64,000 bases of DNA from Pseudomonas sp. FP198 (GCF_030687895.1 NZ_CP117452.1:5447001-5511000), one strand, 5' to 3'. Positions 43,550 through 52,785 are shown, counted from the stretch's first letter. Made by a program: numbers and translations. The notes: generated by a model not told the origin, from the sequence alone.

Positions 43550-45157
43550 ATGAAAATCCGCACCAAGGTTGTAGGTTCGGGGTTGGTCAGCCTGTTTTTT
43601 GCGCTGTTGCTGGGCGGTATCGGGCTGTGGGGTTACCACGCCATGACCGAGGCCCTGGCGCAGAACGAGACCAGTATCTCGGCGATGCGCAAGCACATGG
43701 AGGCGGACATGATGCACGACGCCATTCGTGGCGATGTGTTGGCTGCCTTGCTGGTTGCACCGGGGGATGCCGAGGGTGCGAAGGAGGTGACCGAGGCGTT
43801 CGATGAGCATTCGCAGCGGATGCGCAAGGTTATCGCGGAGAACGCCGAGGCTCAGTTGCCGGGTACGATTTCACAAACCATTGCCGAGCTGAAGCCTCAG
43901 GCCGAGGCCTATATCGCCTCGGCGAAGCAAGTGATTGGCAAGGCGTTGGGTGGGGCTCAGGATGGCCGGGCGTTGCGTACCGAGTTCGATAAAGCGTTTT
44001 CGGCGCTGGAAGAGCGTAACGAAGCGGTCAGCGAATTGATCGAAAGCCAGGCGCAAGTTTCTCGCGAGCATCAGGACCACAGCATCCATACCTCGGAGCG
44101 CTGGTTGATCATCACGTTGCTGGCCACCTGCGTGGCGCTTGCATTGCTGTCGTGGAGCCTGCTCAAGGCAGTGCTCACGCCGCTGAACAAGATCATCATC
44201 AATACCCAGGCAATTTCCCAAGGCGATTTGCAGCGCTCGATGGGCCCTCATGGCGATGATGAATTGGGTCAGTTGCAAGCCGTGATCGAACAGATGCAGG
44301 CCAACTTGCGGCAGATGATCGCGACGATCCGTGGCCAGAGCGATGAGCTGCACGGCACGTCACGCAATCTGGGCGATACGGCGCGGCAGATTGTGTCCAG
44401 CGCCGACCAGCAGGCCCAGAGCGCTACCAGCATGGCGGCGAGTATGGAGCAGATGATGGCGAACATCAGCCAGATCCATCAGCACGCCGACAGCGCGCGG
44501 ACGATTTCGGCGCAATCCGAACAACTGGCGAGCAGCGGTGGGCAGGTGATCCTGGGGGTGGTGGAAGGCATGAACCGGATTGCCGAGGTGGTCAACCAAT
44601 CGTCCAGCAAGATCACCGCCCTGGACGCGTCCTCCGAGGATATCCATTCGATCATCCAGGTGATCAAGAGCATTGCCGAACAGACCAATCTGCTGGCCCT
44701 TAACGCCGCTATCGAAGCTGCTCGAGCCGGCGAGGCGGGCCGCGGTTTTGCGGTGGTGGCCGATGAGGTGCGCAACCTGGCAGCGCGCACCACTCAGTCC
44801 ACCCAGGAAATCACCGCGATGATCGAGCGCATCCAGTCCAGCGCCCGGGATGCGGTGGCGAACATGCAGGCCTGCGTCAGTCGCGTGGACGAAGGCGTCA
44901 ACCTGGCCCAGCAGGCCGGCGTCTCGATCAGCGAGATCCGCACGGGCGCACGGCATGCTGCCGAAGTGGTGGAGGAAATCTCCCAGACCATCGCCGAACA
45001 ATCAAAAGCCAGTGATGAAATGGCTCAGCGGGTAGAAGCAATAGCCGAGCAGTCTCGGGAAAACACCCGCTCGATTCACGATCTGACAAAAACGGCTGAC
45101 CATCTGAACGATGCCGCGGGCTCGATGCAGGCTTCGGTGCAGCAGTTCAAGATTTGA
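43550..45157 (+). CDS. Methyl-accepting chemotaxis protein
   Basis: A 535-residue chemoreceptor. It has an N-terminal transmembrane helix (about residues 9-30), a four-helix periplasmic ligand domain, a second helix at about 186-205 ([18 protein letters not shown]), a HAMP domain ([22 protein letters not shown]) and a signalling domain with the hairpin tip [20 protein letters not shown] and [16 protein letters not shown]. The ligand is unknown. It stands alone, with no chemotaxis genes next to it. Confidence 0.96.
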   Translation: MKIRTKVVGSGLVSLFFALLLGGIGLWGYHAMTEALAQNETSISAMRKHMEADMMHDAIRGDVLAALLVAPGDAEGAKEVTEAFDEHSQRMRKVIAENAEAQLPGTISQTIAELKPQAEAYIASAKQVIGKALGGAQDGRALRTEFDKAFSALEERNEAVSELIESQAQVSREHQDHSIHTSERWLIITLLATCVALALLSWSLLKAVLTPLNKIIINTQAISQGDLQRSMGPHGDDELGQLQAVIEQMQANLRQMIATIRGQSDELHGTSRNLGDTARQIVSSADQQAQSATSMAASMEQMMANISQIHQHADSARTISAQSEQLASSGGQVILGVVEGMNRIAEVVNQSSSKITALDASSEDIHSIIQVIKSIAEQTNLLALNAAIEAARAGEAGRGFAVVADEVRNLAARTTQSTQEITAMIERIQSSARDAVANMQACVSRVDEGVNLAQQAGVSISEIRTGARHAAEVVEEISQTIAEQSKASDEMAQRVEAIAEQSRENTRSIHDLTKTADHLNDAAGSMQASVQQFKI

Positions 45158-45221
45158 TCAACCACGTCCACATGTAATTGGAGTAAAGGAGCTTGCCCGC
45201 TGGCGCACGGCAGCTCCTTGT

Positions 45222-45899
45222 TCACACCTGGCTGACCTCAAACACAAACGAAATCTCCCGTTTCTGCGCACTCCACACGTAACGAATGTGCTTGCCCTGC
45301 ACCGGAATCGACACCGCCGGCGGACGAAACGCGGCCACGCATTCATGGCCGGGCAAGCGGACGCTGTTGTACAGCAATCCCCACGACAAGGTTTCACGCA
45401 GCTCCCGGGCAAATACCTGGGACGGGCCGTAGGCGTCAGGGTCCGGGTTATGCAGATGGGGATAATCGTGGCGGATGTCGTGCAGGGGTTTGACGATCTT
45501 GTTGACGTAGGTGCGCATGGTCAACTCCAGGTCCGGCTCGTTGGTCGCGCCAAGGAAGCGTGCCTGGTGGTAGCAGGTCTCGGCAATCGCGGCTTCCTGG
45601 CTGCTGGCAGCGTAGTAGACGCCGAACGTGCCGTCGCTGAAGCGGCTGCGCTTGCCGATGTGGGTGAATGCCGCCATCACCGGCGACGAGCCCGGGCCGG
45701 AAACCCGGTCTTCGGGGCGTACCCGGGACAGCACGCCGGCCTCTTCCATGAGCCGGTCATTGGTCAGCGCTTCGAGGGCGTAGGCGGTGGGCAAGTCTTC
45801 GGGATCAAGCACGTCTTCGAACAGCGTGATCGGCGGAAAGCTGCTGTTGACGATCCGATAGGCCCGTTTCCATTGCGGGTCCGCCAGTGGTGGCATCAT
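45222..45899 (-). CDS. RES-domain toxin (NAD+ phosphorylase)
   Basis: A 225-residue RES-domain protein. Known RES toxins break down NAD+. The sequence has KRAYRIVNSSFPPI with the conserved Arg and FSDGTFGVYYAASSQEAAIAET, which carries the RES core, and ends in a strand-rich part (IRYVWSAQKREISFVFEV). It is the downstream gene of a toxin-antitoxin pair; its ATG overlaps the antitoxin stop (TGATG). Confidence 0.9.
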   Translation of the reverse strand: MMPPLADPQWKRAYRIVNSSFPPITLFEDVLDPEDLPTAYALEALTNDRLMEEAGVLSRVRPEDRVSGPGSSPVMAAFTHIGKRSRFSDGTFGVYYAASSQEAAIAETCYHQARFLGATNEPDLELTMRTYVNKIVKPLHDIRHDYPHLHNPDPDAYGPSQVFARELRETLSWGLLYNSVRLPGHECVAAFRPPAVSIPVQGKHIRYVWSAQKREISFVFEVSQV

Positions 45900-46309
45900 C
45901 AGCCGCGCACTCCGTCGAGGTATCGCCGCACATCGGCGATGTCCACCACTCGCCCGTTCAGCATGTAGGAAAGCGCCGACTGGCCGTTGAATGGCGCCGC
46001 GTTATTGGGACTGCTGACCCATTGATACACGCGGTCCCGGCTGTTGCTGAAGATGATGCTCAGGGCTTTATGAATACCCATAAGGTAGGAGATTCGCTCG
46101 AGGGTATCGCGCGGCAGCCTTACGTTGTCGGGTAATTGTTTGTACTTGTAGAAAGTCGTGTTCCCTACCTTGCCCAACAGCGTGCGCTGCTGCTCGACGC
46201 TGCAGCCCCACAACTCCATGAGATTGAAGAAGAACTTCAACGCGATTCGACCCGCGTCCGGGGAATCCAATTGTTGCTGTGCGTTGAGCGTGATGGAGGA
46301 AGTCGCCAT
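45899..46309 (-). CDS. Xre/MbcA/ParS-type antitoxin (DUF2384)
   Basis: A 136-residue antitoxin. An N-terminal helix-turn-helix-like region (WGCSVEQQRTLLGKVGNTTFYKYK) is followed by the DUF2384 part with ERISYLMGIHKALSIIF and NAAPFNGQSALSYMLNGRVVDIADVRRYLDGVRG, typical of RES antitoxins. AGGAG lies 11 bases before the ATG. It is cotranscribed with the RES gene and probably represses the pair. Confidence 0.9.
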   Translation of the reverse strand: MATSSITLNAQQQLDSPDAGRIALKFFFNLMELWGCSVEQQRTLLGKVGNTTFYKYKQLPDNVRLPRDTLERISYLMGIHKALSIIFSNSRDRVYQWVSSPNNAAPFNGQSALSYMLNGRVVDIADVRRYLDGVRG

Positions 46310-46622
46310 GAGGTTTGGGCTCCTGTATTACGGACTGTTGCGTAAAGAATAATACATAAACGGATAAAAATTAAGTTTTAATTCGCAAGCGAATAGATTG
46401 AGAACCAGGAAGTCTGGATTTACCCGCAAATGTTTCGACCTATAAACAGCACCAGCAAAAAATCAGAATCGCGCATAAGCTCCAATCATCGCCTGCCGGA
46501 GCTTTTCGCCACAAAACCGCGACAACCGTGGCAAGGTGCTTGATGATAGCCAGCATCGCACCGCCAGACCCTGGCCAGGTGCCAAATAACAGCGAGCCCA
46601 CTTAAGCAGAGGGCATTACCTC
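46310..46622. other. Divergent promoter region of RES-Xre pair and lysR gene
   Basis: No gene is seen in these 313 bases. The AT-rich block at 46335-46395 (TTAAGTTTTAATTCGC with ATAATACATAAACGG) probably carries the toxin-antitoxin promoter. I cannot fix the boxes. Confidence 0.4.
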
Positions 46623-47546
46623 ATGGATAGCAGAACCTTACGCAACCTCATGCGCATCGTGCAGACCGGCTCGTTGTCGGCTGCGGCGGAGCAGTCGTGC
46701 CTGACGGTGCAGGCATTGGCGGCACAATTGAACAAGGTCGAGGAACAATTCGGGTTTCGGTTGTTCCGCCGCTCGAACAAAGGCCTCGCATTGACCAGCC
46801 AAGGCTCGGAACTGACGCCCTTCATGGATCAGGTCCTGGCGGCCACCCGGCAACTGGAGGAAAAAGTCGCGGCGCTCAAGACGCCCCGGCGACGTACCCT
46901 CAAGGTAGCGCTCAACACGACGCTGCCGGCGGAATTCAATCGACGGATGATCGAACGCCTGATCGCCGTTTTTCCCCAGTATCAGTTGGAGTTCAGCTAC
47001 GCCGAATCGATGGAGAACCTGAGCAAGCTCAAGAACGAGCATTTTGACCTGGCGATCCTGGTCGGACAGCCGAGCGGATTTACCAGCATCGCGATGCCGG
47101 ATGTCCAGGTACGCGTGGTCGGCGCTCATTGTGGCGAGGAAGATGATTCCCTTGGCCTGCTGGGTGACCGGTTCCAGGTGCGTCCGGCAGAGGAATGTCC
47201 TTATTCGCGCAGTTTCCTGCGCTTCCTCGACGCCGGTCTCGGTGAATACGGGCCGAGCCAGCGAATGGTCTATTCCTGCAGCGAAACCCTGACGCTGTCG
47301 TTGATTACCCAGCTCGACGGTTTGGGCCTTGTCTCCCGGGACGCGGCGCTGCGCAACGGCCTGGCTATCTTCCCGGATTTCGAGGACTTCCTGGAGGTAC
47401 GCCTGGCGGTAAACAACCCTGAGCTTTCGGACCAGGCGTTGCATGATGTGGTGGACCTGACGCTACAGGAACGAACCGAGCGCGATATACGCCGCCGTGC
47501 CCACCGCCACACTGAGAAACAGGTTGCGGCTGAAATACGCACATAG
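46623..47546 (+). CDS. LysR family transcriptional regulator
   Basis: A 307-residue regulator. The N-terminal winged helix reads RTLRNLMRIVQTGSLSAAAEQSCLTVQALAAQLNKVEEQFGFRLFRRSNKGLALT, with the substrate domain at about 90-295. It converges on azlD and overlaps its 3' end by 84 bases (47463-47546), so the last residues are read antisense to AzlD. It may regulate the dioxygenase-azlCD operon; this rests on position only. Confidence 0.92.
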   Translation: MDSRTLRNLMRIVQTGSLSAAAEQSCLTVQALAAQLNKVEEQFGFRLFRRSNKGLALTSQGSELTPFMDQVLAATRQLEEKVAALKTPRRRTLKVALNTTLPAEFNRRMIERLIAVFPQYQLEFSYAESMENLSKLKNEHFDLAILVGQPSGFTSIAMPDVQVRVVGAHCGEEDDSLGLLGDRFQVRPAEECPYSRSFLRFLDAGLGEYGPSQRMVYSCSETLTLSLITQLDGLGLVSRDAALRNGLAIFPDFEDFLEVRLAVNNPELSDQALHDVVDLTLQERTERDIRRRAHRHTEKQVAAEIRT

Positions 47547-47780
47547 CAGGGTCGGAATCGCGGCGTAGAACTCTGGACGGTCGAGCTGTATCTGCTGGTC
47601 CTTGATCAGTAACGGCGTCAGGGTGATCGCAGCGACGATCGCCACCGGCAGGTATTCCAGTGCACGGGCAACGAAGGGTGGCCAGTTTTCGGTGTTGACC
47701 TGCAGCGGCAAGGCCCGGGGCAGGAAGGTCACGGCCATCATCAGGACCACAACCAGGATCAGGAACGTTTGGTCAGGCAT
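47463..47780 (-). CDS. AzlD-type branched-chain amino-acid exporter subunit
   Basis: A 105-residue membrane protein with about three helices. It shows LPRALPL near residue 22 and EYLPVAIVAAITLTPLLI, as in the AzlD family. It is the small subunit acting with AzlC in efflux of branched-chain amino acids. Its start overlaps azlC by 22 bases. Its 3' end overlaps the lysR gene on the other strand. Confidence 0.9.
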   Translation of the reverse strand: MPDQTFLILVVVLMMAVTFLPRALPLQVNTENWPPFVARALEYLPVAIVAAITLTPLLIKDQQIQLDRPEFYAAIPTLLCAYFSRNLFLSVAVGTAAYIALGSFL

Positions 47781-48472
47781 ACGCCCACCCCGCAGCCAAA
47801 AAACGTGGCAATGAATACGTTGAACGGCGAGCTGCCCAGCAGGCTCAGCGCGCCCATGCAGGCTACGGCCGCCAGAGCCGCGATCAGTTTGTTACGCGTG
47901 TTGCACAGCGAAACCAGAACATAGAGCATCATCGCGGTCAGGGCGTAATCGAGCTGATACTTGATCAGGTGCGCGGCGTATTGCGCACAGACAGCACCCA
48001 GCAAACCGCCCAGCACCCAGGACGTGTGGCAGAAGAGGTTGAAACCGATCAGGTAGCGCACGCTTACCGGCGCCCCGCTGCCGAGCTTGACGCTGTGGAA
48101 AGCGAACGACTCGTCGGTGAGCCCCGACGCGTAGCACCAGCGCTCGAAGCGGCTAAGCCCCAATGCTCGCAAAGCCTTGGCCATATAGACAGACATCAGC
48201 ATGTGACGGGCATTGATCAGGAATGTCGTCAGCACGATGGTGGTCAAGGAGGCCCCGCTGGAAATCAACGCCAGCGCGGCGAATTGTGAAGCTCCCGCGT
48301 ACACGAACAGGCACATCGCAACTGGCAGCCACAAGGGCAAGCCGGCGTTGACCGCCATCAGACCGAACACAAACGAAACCGTGAAATAACCCGCTACCAC
48401 CGGACTGGCTTCAGCAAAGGTTCGCGAGGCTTGTGGTTCGACCGCCAGCGGCTGGCTGGAAGTCTTGTTCAT
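47759..48472 (-). CDS. AzlC-type branched-chain amino-acid exporter subunit
   Basis: A 237-residue membrane protein of the AzlC family. It has GYFTVSFVFGLMAVNAGLPLW, FVYAGASQFAALALISSGAS, FLINARHMLMSVYMAKAL and GLTDESFAFHSVKLG, all family features. With AzlD it exports branched-chain amino acids or analogues. It overlaps the GNAT gene upstream by four bases and azlD downstream. Confidence 0.92.
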   Translation of the reverse strand: MNKTSSQPLAVEPQASRTFAEASPVVAGYFTVSFVFGLMAVNAGLPLWLPVAMCLFVYAGASQFAALALISSGASLTTIVLTTFLINARHMLMSVYMAKALRALGLSRFERWCYASGLTDESFAFHSVKLGSGAPVSVRYLIGFNLFCHTSWVLGGLLGAVCAQYAAHLIKYQLDYALTAMMLYVLVSLCNTRNKLIAALAAVACMGALSLLGSSPFNVFIATFFGCGVGVCLTKRS

Positions 48473-48906
48473 AAATCCCTCTCGAAAGTGATTTCACCCC
48501 GGGGTTCGCAGAACCCCTGGGCCGCCCAGAAACGCTTGCCGGCCAGATTGGCATCGTCGACGAACAGGAACATGCGCAGCACGCCAACCCGCTTCATGTC
48601 GGCCGATGCCGCCTCCACCAGCCGCTGGCCCAGGCCTTGAGTGCGATGCCTTGGGCTGACGGCCAGGTGATTGATGGTGCCGCGAGTGCCAAGCATACCG
48701 CCGATGACCGCGCCGACGACGTCACCCGTCGCATCGAAGGCCAGGTAGGCAGTGGTGGTTTCCTGCAGCAACACCCCGCGCAGGAACCGGGCATCCTGCC
48801 ATTCGCAGAACGACACTTCGGCAAAACCGCGAAAAAACTGCTCCAGTCGTTCGGCGTCCCTGACCATGGCCCGGCGCAGCAGGACCTGCTGCGCCGACTC
48901 ATCCAT
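48469..48906 (-). CDS. GNAT family N-acetyltransferase
   Basis: A 145-residue acetyltransferase. The acetyl-CoA loop reads INHLAVSPRHRTQGLGQRLV (R/Q-x-x-G-x-G/A form), and the fold ends with RFWAAQGFCEPRGEITFERDL. ATG 48906 is preferred over a TTG at 48930 that overlaps the upstream gene. It is cotranscribed with a dioxygenase gene upstream and azlCD downstream, so it may acetylate the hydroxylated amino acid or protect the cell from it. The substrate is unknown. Confidence 0.85.
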   Translation of the reverse strand: MDESAQQVLLRRAMVRDAERLEQFFRGFAEVSFCEWQDARFLRGVLLQETTTAYLAFDATGDVVGAVIGGMLGTRGTINHLAVSPRHRTQGLGQRLVEAASADMKRVGVLRMFLFVDDANLAGKRFWAAQGFCEPRGEITFERDL

Positions 48907-48919
48907 GGGTTCGAGCTGT

Positions 48920-49666
48920 TCAGCGAACAATGTCGAAAGCGGTCCCGGGCCGCGAGAAAGAAATCGCCAGAATCTGCCTGAAGGCCATTTCGTGGCTATG
49001 GGTGTTGCGGGCAGGGGTCACGTAATGGCGCATGTCGCGATCAAGGAAGAACGTCGTGTCGAGGATGTCCTCGTAGGTGGTCGCCGCCAGTTGCTCTTCC
49101 TGGGGACTGTAGAGACGGCTTTCAGCGCCCGCCACATTGTTGCGGCCCCAGAAGTGCACGCCGCTGAACGGATACCCATCGCAATGGATGCCCTCGGGGG
49201 TGATTTCCAGTTGCTTGCCCGGCTTGATCTCGATGCGGATCTGGTGGATCTGGCACTGCCAGATCTCATCGTGCAATTCCTGCGGGAGGACGTTCTTGTA
49301 CACCTCGAAGTCCGTGTCGATCAGGCTGCGCATGACCGGCGAATTGATCACTTCGTTGGAGAAATCCTGGAAGTGCCGCTCCAGCCCGCCGACATAGCTG
49401 TTGTTGGCCTTGGACTGGACGTAGGCCCGGTGCTCGAGTTGCTTGAGCTCACGGGTTGCGGGGTTGTATTCGAAATCGCTGTAACGACGAAAACGCATGC
49501 CAGACTCGGCCTGACCGTAATAACTGTCGGGCTCCATGTTTTCCCAGCTTTTGGTCAGCCGGACAAAGTCGCCGAAATGACCGTAGAGATTGAAGTCACC
49601 ACCGCGGACGTTGACGTATTTGTCACGCCTTAGCGCTTCGCCCACTTCCCTGTTCAGAACGATCAT
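48920..49666 (-). CDS. 2OG-Fe(II) dioxygenase family protein (amino-acid hydroxylase type)
   Basis: A 248-residue protein of the 2OG-Fe_Oxy_2 family, to which L-isoleucine 4-hydroxylase belongs. Iron ligands are His161 and Asp163 in EGIHCDGYPFSGVHFWGR, with His214 in DMRHYVTPA as the likely distal His and Arg230 for 2-oxoglutarate. It is the first gene of an operon with GNAT, azlC and azlD. A hydroxylation of a free branched-chain or similar amino acid is inferred from family and context. Confidence 0.85.
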   Translation of the reverse strand: MIVLNREVGEALRRDKYVNVRGGDFNLYGHFGDFVRLTKSWENMEPDSYYGQAESGMRFRRYSDFEYNPATRELKQLEHRAYVQSKANNSYVGGLERHFQDFSNEVINSPVMRSLIDTDFEVYKNVLPQELHDEIWQCQIHQIRIEIKPGKQLEITPEGIHCDGYPFSGVHFWGRNNVAGAESRLYSPQEEQLAATTYEDILDTTFFLDRDMRHYVTPARNTHSHEMAFRQILAISFSRPGTAFDIVR

Positions 49667-50068
49667 TTTTATCAGGTCTCCACTGCAATGAGCGGACTAA
49701 TCTATTAGGTGCAGGATTTCCGTCCATGAGAAAGTATTTGAGGCATTTCAAGCCGCGCTTGAAACGGTGCAAAAAATTTCATTAGTGCGACTTTTTGCCA
49801 TGAAGATCACGTTCGAGAGGTCGTTTTTAAAGCGAGCGCTGGTGAAAACATTGCCGCTGCCCTGAATGCGCAAAAACCGACGCAGCACAACGCCATCTGT
49901 TAGGCATTTTTCTGTGAAAAACCCCGCCCAGCCCGTCTGAAGCATTCCTGGAAATCTCTGGACCCGCCGGTTCGCAGGCGTTCCCAGCTATCTGGCTCAT
50001 TCCTTGATAGACGTGCGGCCCCGGGACAAATCCCGGTTCCGACACTACCTTTCGGCAAGGAGAGCCTC
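49667..50068. other. Divergent intergenic region
   Basis: These 402 bases hold no gene I can support. They should contain the promoters of the dioxygenase operon (leftward) and of the DUF4123 gene (rightward, with AAGGAGAG before 50069). Confidence 0.4.
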
Positions 50069-50815
50069 ATGACGCCATCGGCGTTCACGCCCCTCGATCC
50101 CAGGACATGGCTGGCGCAACAGCCGTTGCAGGAAAACGAACACCTGTACCTGATCATCAGCGCGGCGAGCGAAGCCGATGCGTTGCAAGCCCTTCGCACT
50201 TCAGTTCCCGCTCATCCATTGCTGCCCATCTGGAGCGACACCCCCTACGCCGCCTGGCAAACGGTGATGCCCTATGTCACCAAGCTTGAGCCCGACTCAG
50301 CGTTCCTGACATGGATCGCTGGGAACGATGCCCTCGATTGGGGCTGGCTGGCCGTGTCCCACTGCGAACCCGGCGAGGTACTGGCGCATCTGCGCAGCTT
50401 GACCCAAGTGCGGATGCCGGACGGAAACCCGGTGTTCTTTCGGTTCTGGGATGGGCGGTTCATTTATCCGTTGCTTGAAAAGCTCGGCGCGGCGGCCGGG
50501 CAGGTGTTGCCGACGTTCGATCGATACCTGATGAACGGCAAGGCCTTACAGATCGGTCCAAGAAGAGTTCCGGCTGTCAGGGACTGGCCATGGTGGGACA
50601 TACCGCAGGAGGTGCTCGACATGTTGCCGGACGAGAACCGGTCCATGCACGTCGACCGTCTGCTGCAATGGCTGGAAGAAGAGCATCCAGGTGTCCACGC
50701 CGCTTGGTCAGAAAACAATCTGAAGCAGAAAATTTCCCGTTTCGTCAGCCGGGTGGGTCTTTCGGAAAACCTGCGCGATGCGCTGCTCGAGGACCTTATC
50801 CTGGAACAAGGCTGA
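50069..50815 (+). CDS. DUF4123 domain protein (T6SS adaptor-type), orphan
   Basis: A 248-residue protein with the DUF4123 pattern: LIISAASEADAL, LPIWSDTPYAAW, SPYV-like MPYVTKLEPDSAFLTWIAGNDALDWGWLAVS, and HLRSLTQVRMPDGNPVFFRFWDGRFI. DUF4123 proteins usually load effectors onto VgrG spikes of type VI secretion. No vgrG or effector gene is next to it, so it is an orphan or acts in trans. AAGGAGAG lies ahead of the ATG. Confidence 0.85.
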   Translation: MTPSAFTPLDPRTWLAQQPLQENEHLYLIISAASEADALQALRTSVPAHPLLPIWSDTPYAAWQTVMPYVTKLEPDSAFLTWIAGNDALDWGWLAVSHCEPGEVLAHLRSLTQVRMPDGNPVFFRFWDGRFIYPLLEKLGAAAGQVLPTFDRYLMNGKALQIGPRRVPAVRDWPWWDIPQEVLDMLPDENRSMHVDRLLQWLEEEHPGVHAAWSENNLKQKISRFVSRVGLSENLRDALLEDLILEQG

Positions 50816-50931
50816 TGCTGTCGAAAGGGTATGGGAAGAAAGCCGTCCTCTCGCCGGGAGACAACGGCATTCTTCATCAGGCGAGGCGCGTCCCGAACCC
50901 GGTCGAGACGCGTTTCAAACAGCGTGAATCA

Positions 50932-52218
50932 TCAAAAAACGTTGATCGGATAATCCACAAACACCCGCAGCTCATTACCGCTGACGTTGTACTCACTGGA
51001 TTTCTGCGACACGCGCAGGACCGAACTGCGCAAGCGTACGCTCAGGTCCTTGGCCGGGCCGCTCTGGACCACGTATTTGAACTGGTTGAAGATCTCGCGT
51101 TCGGTGCCGCCTTCGCTGGTGGAGGTGGTGATGTTGTCGCCCCGCACATAGGCCACGTTGTAGGTCAGGCCCGGTACACCGAAGGTGGTGAAGTCCAGGC
51201 CGTAGCCCAGCTGCCAACTGCGTTCGTCTTCGGCGTTGAAGTCGGACCAGTAGGAGTTCGCCAGATAGATGGTGTTGCCACCGTCGCCGACACGATTCTG
51301 ATCACGTTGATAGCCGCCGTAGGCGTAGCCCAGGTTGCTGTCGCCGGTGCTGCGCTGGTGGGCGAGCGTGAAGCTGTGCGGGCCGGTGGCGAAAGTTGCC
51401 GCCAGGCTCCAGATTTTGTTGTCGTCACCAGTGACGCCGTTTTCGCGAACATAGCTGTCGTCCAGCTTGGTGCGATAGCCGTTGAAGTCCAGGGTCAGGG
51501 ACTGGTCCTTGGCCAACGGGAACACGTAGTTGGCGTTCACGTATTGCTTCTTCAATACGTCTTCGACATCGGATGCGTAGAGCGAAGCCTTGAATTGCTC
51601 GGTGAACTGGTAGCTACCGCCCAATACGTTGATCGATTTCAAGCCACCACTGTCACGGCCTTCAGCGCTTTTACGGGACTCGGCGGTGAAACGGCCGGCG
51701 TTCAGTTCGAGCCCTTTGATCTCTTTGGAGGTGATCAGCGTGCCGGTGTAGCTTTCTGGCAGCAGGCGCGAATTGTCGTAGTTCAACACCGGCAGGGCCG
51801 GCATCTGGTCGCCGTAGGCCAGCACCGTGTTGGAGACACGGAATTTCACCGCGGCGCCGAATTTGGAGAGGTCATCGGCCGCGTTGCCGCTGTCGCCTTT
51901 CTTGAAGAAATCGATGCCTTGTGCACCGGTGCGCCCCTTGCCGCCGTCCAGACGCAGTGCATACAAGCCGAACGCATCCACGCCTACGCCCACGGTGCCT
52001 TGGGTGAAGCCGGACGAGAATGTACCGATGGCGGCCTGGCCCCATTCGGCCTTGTCCTTGTTGCCGTCCTTGTAGTCGCGGTTGATGTAGGCGTTGCGCA
52101 ACAGGACTTTCAGGCTGCTGTCTTCGACGAACCCCTTGGACTCGGACTGATCGCTGGCCATGGCGTGGGTTGTGCTCAAAATCCCCAGTGCTAGCAAAGT
52201 AAAGCGTTTGTTCAACAT
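50932..52218 (-). CDS. OprD family outer-membrane porin
   Basis: A 428-residue exported beta-barrel. It has a signal peptide (MLNKRFTLLALGILSTTHAMA), then GFVEDSSLKVLLRNAYINRDY and AEWGQAAIGTFSSGFTQGTVGVGVDAFGLYALRLDGGKGR, which are OprD family landmarks, and it ends in a terminal Phe as outer-membrane proteins do. Such porins take up amino acids, peptides or aromatic acids; the substrate is not clear. A hairpin lies in its upstream region at 52315-52352. Confidence 0.93.
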   Translation of the reverse strand: MLNKRFTLLALGILSTTHAMASDQSESKGFVEDSSLKVLLRNAYINRDYKDGNKDKAEWGQAAIGTFSSGFTQGTVGVGVDAFGLYALRLDGGKGRTGAQGIDFFKKGDSGNAADDLSKFGAAVKFRVSNTVLAYGDQMPALPVLNYDNSRLLPESYTGTLITSKEIKGLELNAGRFTAESRKSAEGRDSGGLKSINVLGGSYQFTEQFKASLYASDVEDVLKKQYVNANYVFPLAKDQSLTLDFNGYRTKLDDSYVRENGVTGDDNKIWSLAATFATGPHSFTLAHQRSTGDSNLGYAYGGYQRDQNRVGDGGNTIYLANSYWSDFNAEDERSWQLGYGLDFTTFGVPGLTYNVAYVRGDNITTSTSEGGTEREIFNQFKYVVQSGPAKDLSVRLRSSVLRVSQKSSEYNVSGNELRVFVDYPINVF

Positions 52219-52314
52219 GATTATTTTCCTTGTACGGGTTGATACGCACCGTAACCGGCAACCGAAATGGCGCTTTTTGCGCTCTTTTTCAGACTCTTGC
52301 TCCTGGAAATAATG

Positions 52315-52352
52315 AAAAGGCCCGGCCACGGAATGAGCGTGTCGGGCCTTTT
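52315..52352. terminator. Hairpin in the oprD-type gene leader
   Basis: AAAAGGCCCG (52315-52324) and CGGGCCTTTT (52343-52352) form a 10-pair stem with an 18-base loop. It lies about 100 bases before the porin ATG. The T run is better on the plus strand. It may be a terminator for read-through or an attenuator. The rest of the 52219-52584 gap has no gene. Confidence 0.5.
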
Positions 52353-52534
52353 TATTATTTAAGAGTCATGGCTGTTGGCCACAGGCGTGGGCGAATCCTA
52401 GTCGCGCCCTGAAGTCCGTGTCAATTTCGTGAATCTTCGGTAATCAGGCGAAAAAGCTATAAGAACACCACAGTACTAAAAGCCATCCAGGCCACAACTG
52501 CTGCTGAATCAGGGCGTGCTTCGGCAGACCCCCA

Positions 52535-52570
52535 TAAAAAAGCGCCAGCCTTTCGGCCAGCGCTTTTTAT
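52535..52570 (-). terminator. Rho-independent terminator, probably bidirectional
   Basis: AAAAAGCGC and GCGCTTTTT are complementary arms with an inner GCC / GGC pair around TTTC. It lies 15 bases after the stop of the small gene at 52585-52785. Confidence 0.75.
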
Positions 52571-52584
52571 CAATCCTTCGAATT

Positions 52585-52785
52585 CTATCCCTGCATGACA
52601 TCCCACAACGCTTCCAGCTCCGCCTCGCTGAACAGGCCAACGGGGTAGCGCTCGATGATCATCCGGCGCGGATCAGGTTCTCTGATCTGACGCGTTCCAT
52701 TGGACTTCAACCACTGCGCCAACGCTTGAAGCGACTCACCATTTACGGCCAAGGGATGGCATGTGCGCTCGCTTATCATATTCAT
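52585..52785 (-). CDS. Small conserved hypothetical protein
   Basis: A 66-residue protein (from ATG 52785, which has AGGAGAGGG upstream) with HPLAVNGESLQALAQWLKSNGTRQIREPDPRRMIIERYPVG and SEAELEALWDVMQG. I do not recognise it. The strong ribosome-binding site and the terminator right behind it support a real gene. A TTG start at 52827 would be less likely. Confidence 0.65.
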   Translation of the reverse strand: MNMISERTCHPLAVNGESLQALAQWLKSNGTRQIREPDPRRMIIERYPVGLFSEAELEALWDVMQG

